From: Candidatus Leptofilum proximum
GTDB taxonomy: Bacteria > Chloroflexota > Anaerolineae > Promineifilales > Promineifilaceae
Assembly: GCA_016710325.1 (NCBI GenBank)
Contig: JADJXK010000002.1
Span: 1,426,001-1,490,000 of the forward strand
Direction: 5' to 3'
DNA length: 64,000 bases
Both the position numbers and the translations under genes were made by a program. Of the stretch, positions 61,716 to 64,000 are shown piece by piece. The notes beneath the pieces are model-generated. The model worked only from the letters and a program-made list of their open reading frames with translations. It was not told the DNA's origin and did not search any database. Positions within the stretch are counted from its first letter, which is position 1; each line of letters opens with the position of its first letter.

Positions 61716-62087
61716 TCACCTCAACGAATACAAAAAGGCGCTCATGTCGCGCGCCTCTTGTTCGGTTATCGACAGATCCGGCATGGCCGTACCCGGCTCG
61801 ATGGCCTGGGGATCCATCAACCACTGCACCAGGTTCCCTGGACGGTTGGGCAGCGCCCCGGCAATGTACACACGCTCGGCCCAGTTGGTGAGCGGCGGCC
61901 CCACCGTGGCGTTGGCCCCAGGAATATGGGGAATGACGTGGCAGGAACCACAGCCGTATGCCGTCACCAGCTCTTCGCCTACGGCAACATCACCGCCCAC
62001 CACGTAGGATTGTTCGCCAGAGGGCGTGCAGCCCAACAGCAGCAGCGCCAGCAGCAGCCAGGAGAATGTTCTTATGGTTTTTAACAT
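61716..62087 (-). CDS. Monoheme cytochrome c lipoprotein
   Basis: The 123-residue form starts at ATG 62087, overlapping the upstream gene by seven bases. It has a lipobox (LLLLGCTPSG), so it is lipid-anchored outside the cell membrane. The heme motif is CGSCH, followed by the class-I pattern GPPLTNWAERVYIAG and a Met ligand in GTAMPDL. The family resembles the cytochrome c domain often attached to caa3-type subunit II. Placed in the oxidase operon, it should deliver electrons to CoxII. Confidence 0.9.
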   Translation of the reverse strand: MLKTIRTFSWLLLALLLLGCTPSGEQSYVVGGDVAVGEELVTAYGCGSCHVIPHIPGANATVGPPLTNWAERVYIAGALPNRPGNLVQWLMDPQAIEPGTAMPDLSITEQEARDMSAFLYSLR

Positions 62088-62428
62088 GGCAGCAACACCA
62101 GGGCAGCGACCCAGACGGCCGTTGTCATCACCACAAACAGGCCGCACATAAACAAACCAGAGAGACCCAGGAAACGGCCGTTGCCCGCACCGTCTCCCTC
62201 ACGCAAAGCCCGCCAGGCCCACCAGGCCGCCAGGCCAATCAGGCCCAACGTGAGCACGGTGAACAACGTCGCGAGCGGGAAAAAAGCGGCAGGCGGCAGC
62301 AGCGGCAGGCGGCAGGCGGCCTCATTCAACACGTACACCACCACAAAATAAACCGTCCAGGCCACCGGGCTGAGCACAAACCCCAGCCACTGCTGGCGGC
62401 GTGTCGTGGGGCCGCTGAGCAGCTTCAT
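62081..62428 (-). CDS. Small membrane subunit of terminal oxidase region
   Basis: The 115-residue form starts at ATG 62428 behind GGGAGGTGG, overlapping the upstream oxidase stop (ATGA). It has three predicted membrane helices (~13-36, ~45-67, ~88-112). Its size and position match a subunit-IV-like or unknown accessory protein of heme-copper oxidases. No specific family motif is seen. Confidence 0.65.
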   Translation of the reverse strand: MKLLSGPTTRRQQWLGFVLSPVAWTVYFVVVYVLNEAACRLPLLPPAAFFPLATLFTVLTLGLIGLAAWWAWRALREGDGAGNGRFLGLSGLFMCGLFVVMTTAVWVAALVLLPC

Positions 62429-64000
62429 CCGCCACCTCCCAGGTATGGCGACCCGTACAACAGGCCAATGACAATCAGCCAGTAGGGAATCATCACCAGC
62501 CAGTAGTTGGCGTTGTTCTCCACCGTAGCCGAGCGTGTTGGCGAGTAGATGCCGCGCCACGTCCAGAATTGGGTAAAAATGTTGGTGCCCAGGCCAATGA
62601 GCAGCATTAAGATCATGAAGCCAGCGATGGCAAAGAAAACGGAGCCGTAGGCGTTGGTGGACCAATCAAACGGCATCAGGGACAGGTCATGGACAAACAG
62701 GGCCAGTGCCCCTACCTCCAGCAAAAAGCCCAGGCCCAGCATCAGGCGCAGGCGGCCCATCCGGTTGTCGCGAATATCCCTTACGCTGCGCCAGGCGGTG
62801 AAGCCGTTGGCCAGCAGCAGCGGCGTGGCCAGGGCCACCCACAAAATGCCGGGGCGCGGCAGGTTGCCCTGCGGCCACATATCGCTCTCTACACGAAGGT
62901 AGAAATAGGTAAAGCTGAAGGTAGTCAGGGCGATGCCCAACAGCAGCAGCCACAGCCACATGGCGCTGAGCGTGACTACTCGGCTGCCATACGGCCGTAC
63001 CGGAATGTTGTACTTCTCTTCAAACGCTTCTTCTTCCTCTATCGAGGTGGGAACAGGGTCTGGCCAGTTCCAGCCAACCACACCCACAACCACAATGAGA
63101 ATGCCCAGCAGCGCCACCGGTCGCAGGCTAAAAATCTCTGAGCCAAACACGGTTACCAGGCCTACGGCACAAACCACCGGCCAAAAAGAAGGGCCCGACA
63201 CCCGGAAAATCTCCACGGGATGTGCGTCGGTAATGGTAGTGATGAGGGCAGCGCGCCACTTCAGCGGCCAGCGGGCCAGCCCCTGGACAACGCCCTCCAC
63301 CCACTCAGTGCCTGCCGTCAGTGAATCCTGGTCCCACAGTGGGTGACGGCCGTGCACAATCGGCAGCACCGAATAGCCGTAGTTGGCGGGCGGCGATTCC
63401 AGCGCCCACTCCAGCGAATCGGCCCCCCACGGATTGCGCCCCACCCGCTCGCCGGTGCGATTGCTGTAGAAAAAGTTCACCAGGAAGATCAGCACCCCCG
63501 TCGCCAGAATGATGGCCCCGATGGTGGAAATCAAATTGAAAATGTCCCAGCCCATGCCCGGCGGATAGGTGTACACGCGCCGCGGCATGCCCATGAGGCC
63601 GCTGATGTGCTGCGGGAAAAAGGTGATATGGAAGCCGATAAACATCAACCAGAAGTTCCACTTGCCCAGCTTTTCGTTCAACATCTTGCCGGTAAATTTG
63701 GGCATCCAGTAGTAGATCGCGGCAAAAATGGGGAAGACCACACCGCCGATCAGCACATAGTGCAGGTGCGCCACCACAAAATACGAATCGTGCACCTGCC
63801 AGTCGAAGGGCACCACACCGACCATCACCCCGGTGATGCCACCCAGGACAAAGGTAAACAAAAAGCCAACGGCAAAAAGGTACGGTGTTTTCCACCACGG
63901 CCGTCCAAACAACACCGTGGCCACATAGGCAAAAATCTGCACGCCGGTGGGGATGGCAATGAAGATGCTGGCGGCCGTAAAAATGCCCAGCGTCACTTGC
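62425..64000 (-). CDS. Cytochrome c oxidase subunit I-III fusion, 5'-truncated by window end
   Basis: Reading from the window edge, the first ~250 residues are the C-terminal half of CoxI. The heme a/a3 ligand region is VPFDWQVHDSYFVVAHLHYVL, followed by the MPRRVYTYPPGMGWD motif and the last helices. About 80 linker residues and two further membrane helices follow. Then comes a subunit III-like part (RVVTLSAMWLWLLLLGIALTTFSFTYFYLRVESDMWPQG ...). The CoxIII motifs are diverged (YWLVMIPYWLIVIGLLY at the end), but the topology fits. This is a caa3-type CoxI-III fusion. The start, CoxII and the metal-binding N-terminal helices lie outside the window. It heads the minus-strand operon down to 59170. 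Confidence 0.88.
   Translation of the reverse strand, partial: QVTLGIFTAASIFIAIPTGVQIFAYVATVLFGRPWWKTPYLFAVGFLFTFVLGGITGVMVGVVPFDWQVHDSYFVVAHLHYVLIGGVVFPIFAAIYYWMPKFTGKMLNEKLGKWNFWLMFIGFHITFFPQHISGLMGMPRRVYTYPPGMGWDIFNLISTIGAIILATGVLIFLVNFFYSNRTGERVGRNPWGADSLEWALESPPANYGYSVLPIVHGRHPLWDQDSLTAGTEWVEGVVQGLARWPLKWRAALITTITDAHPVEIFRVSGPSFWPVVCAVGLVTVFGSEIFSLRPVALLGILIVVVGVVGWNWPDPVPTSIEEEEAFEEKYNIPVRPYGSRVVTLSAMWLWLLLLGIALTTFSFTYFYLRVESDMWPQGNLPRPGILWVALATPLLLANGFTAWRSVRDIRDNRMGRLRLMLGLGFLLEVGALALFVHDLSLMPFDWSTNAYGSVFFAIAGFMILMLLIGLGTNIFTQFWTWRGIYSPTRSATVENNANYWLVMIPYWLIVIGLLYGSPYLGGGG

Overview
The window looks like chromosomal DNA of a Chloroflexota bacterium, probably Anaerolineae-like and with an aerobic or facultative respiratory chain. 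This is inferred from gene content: Pro/Thr 'TPTPVPTDTP' linkers, MalT-like LuxR regulators, b6-type cytochromes b with Rieske proteins, dipeptide-type ABC sugar importers, and multiheme cytochromes beside a fused cytochrome oxidase. No rRNA, tRNA, CRISPR array, transposase or integrase was found. Base composition is moderately GC-rich throughout. The most pervasive sequence feature is the palindromic octamer ACGGCCGT. I counted about 95 copies by eye, mostly inside genes, where it encodes (D/N)GR, TAV or RP depending on frame.

Layout. (1) 1-3.9 kb: 3' part of a sacsin-like HSP90-type ATPase gene, a truncated GAF remnant and a possible 44-aa membrane protein. (2) 3.9-11.4 kb, plus strand: a redox operon of an anchored secreted protein, a multi-His membrane cytochrome b, an 18-CXXCH cytochrome, a 2[4Fe-4S] ferredoxin, an FAD oxidoreductase and a 22-CXXCH cytochrome built of eight 40-residue repeats. 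(3) 11.5-17.1 kb: a haem-binding-domain protein, an OmpR-type regulator and kinase pair, and a minus-strand operon with two small membrane proteins, ApbE and a ferric-reductase-like membrane protein. (4) 17.3-20.7 kb: bc complex 1 (cytochrome b, Rieske, triheme cytochrome c). (5) 21.1-36.1 kb, minus strand: a vWA surface protein, CopC-CopD and CopC copper proteins, three multicopper-oxidase-like proteins and a 1795-aa beta-helix surface protein. (6) 36.1-39.2 kb, minus strand: bc complex 2 with an ethylbenzene-dehydrogenase-like lipoprotein and a degenerate receiver. (7) 39.5-44.9 kb: two NarL-type regulators, two HisKA_3 kinases and a second degenerate receiver. (8) 44.9-59.1 kb: an oligosaccharide operon (substrate-binding protein, two permeases, two ATPases, YdjC deacetylase, GH3, GH1) divergent from a MalT-like regulator. 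(9) 59.2-64 kb, minus strand: a terminal oxidase operon (CoxI-III fusion cut by the window end, small membrane subunit, cytochrome c, haem-binding protein, HAD phosphatase, pseudo-metzincin membrane protein).

How it may work together (inference). Quinol would be oxidised by two different bc complexes. Electrons would pass through periplasmic or surface cytochromes to the caa3-like oxidase. The 3.9-17 kb island would link NAD(P)H, ferredoxin or quinol to very large multiheme cytochromes, with ApbE supplying covalent FMN. Direct TTAAA(T/C) repeats at one-helical-turn spacing lie in front of both the OmpR-type regulator and the ApbE/bc divergent promoter, which suggests one regulon. The strongest candidates for new biology are the multiheme island and its predicted operator, the ACGGCCGT family, the covarying stem-loop element flanking the vWA gene, and several proteins that keep a family fold but have lost its key residues.
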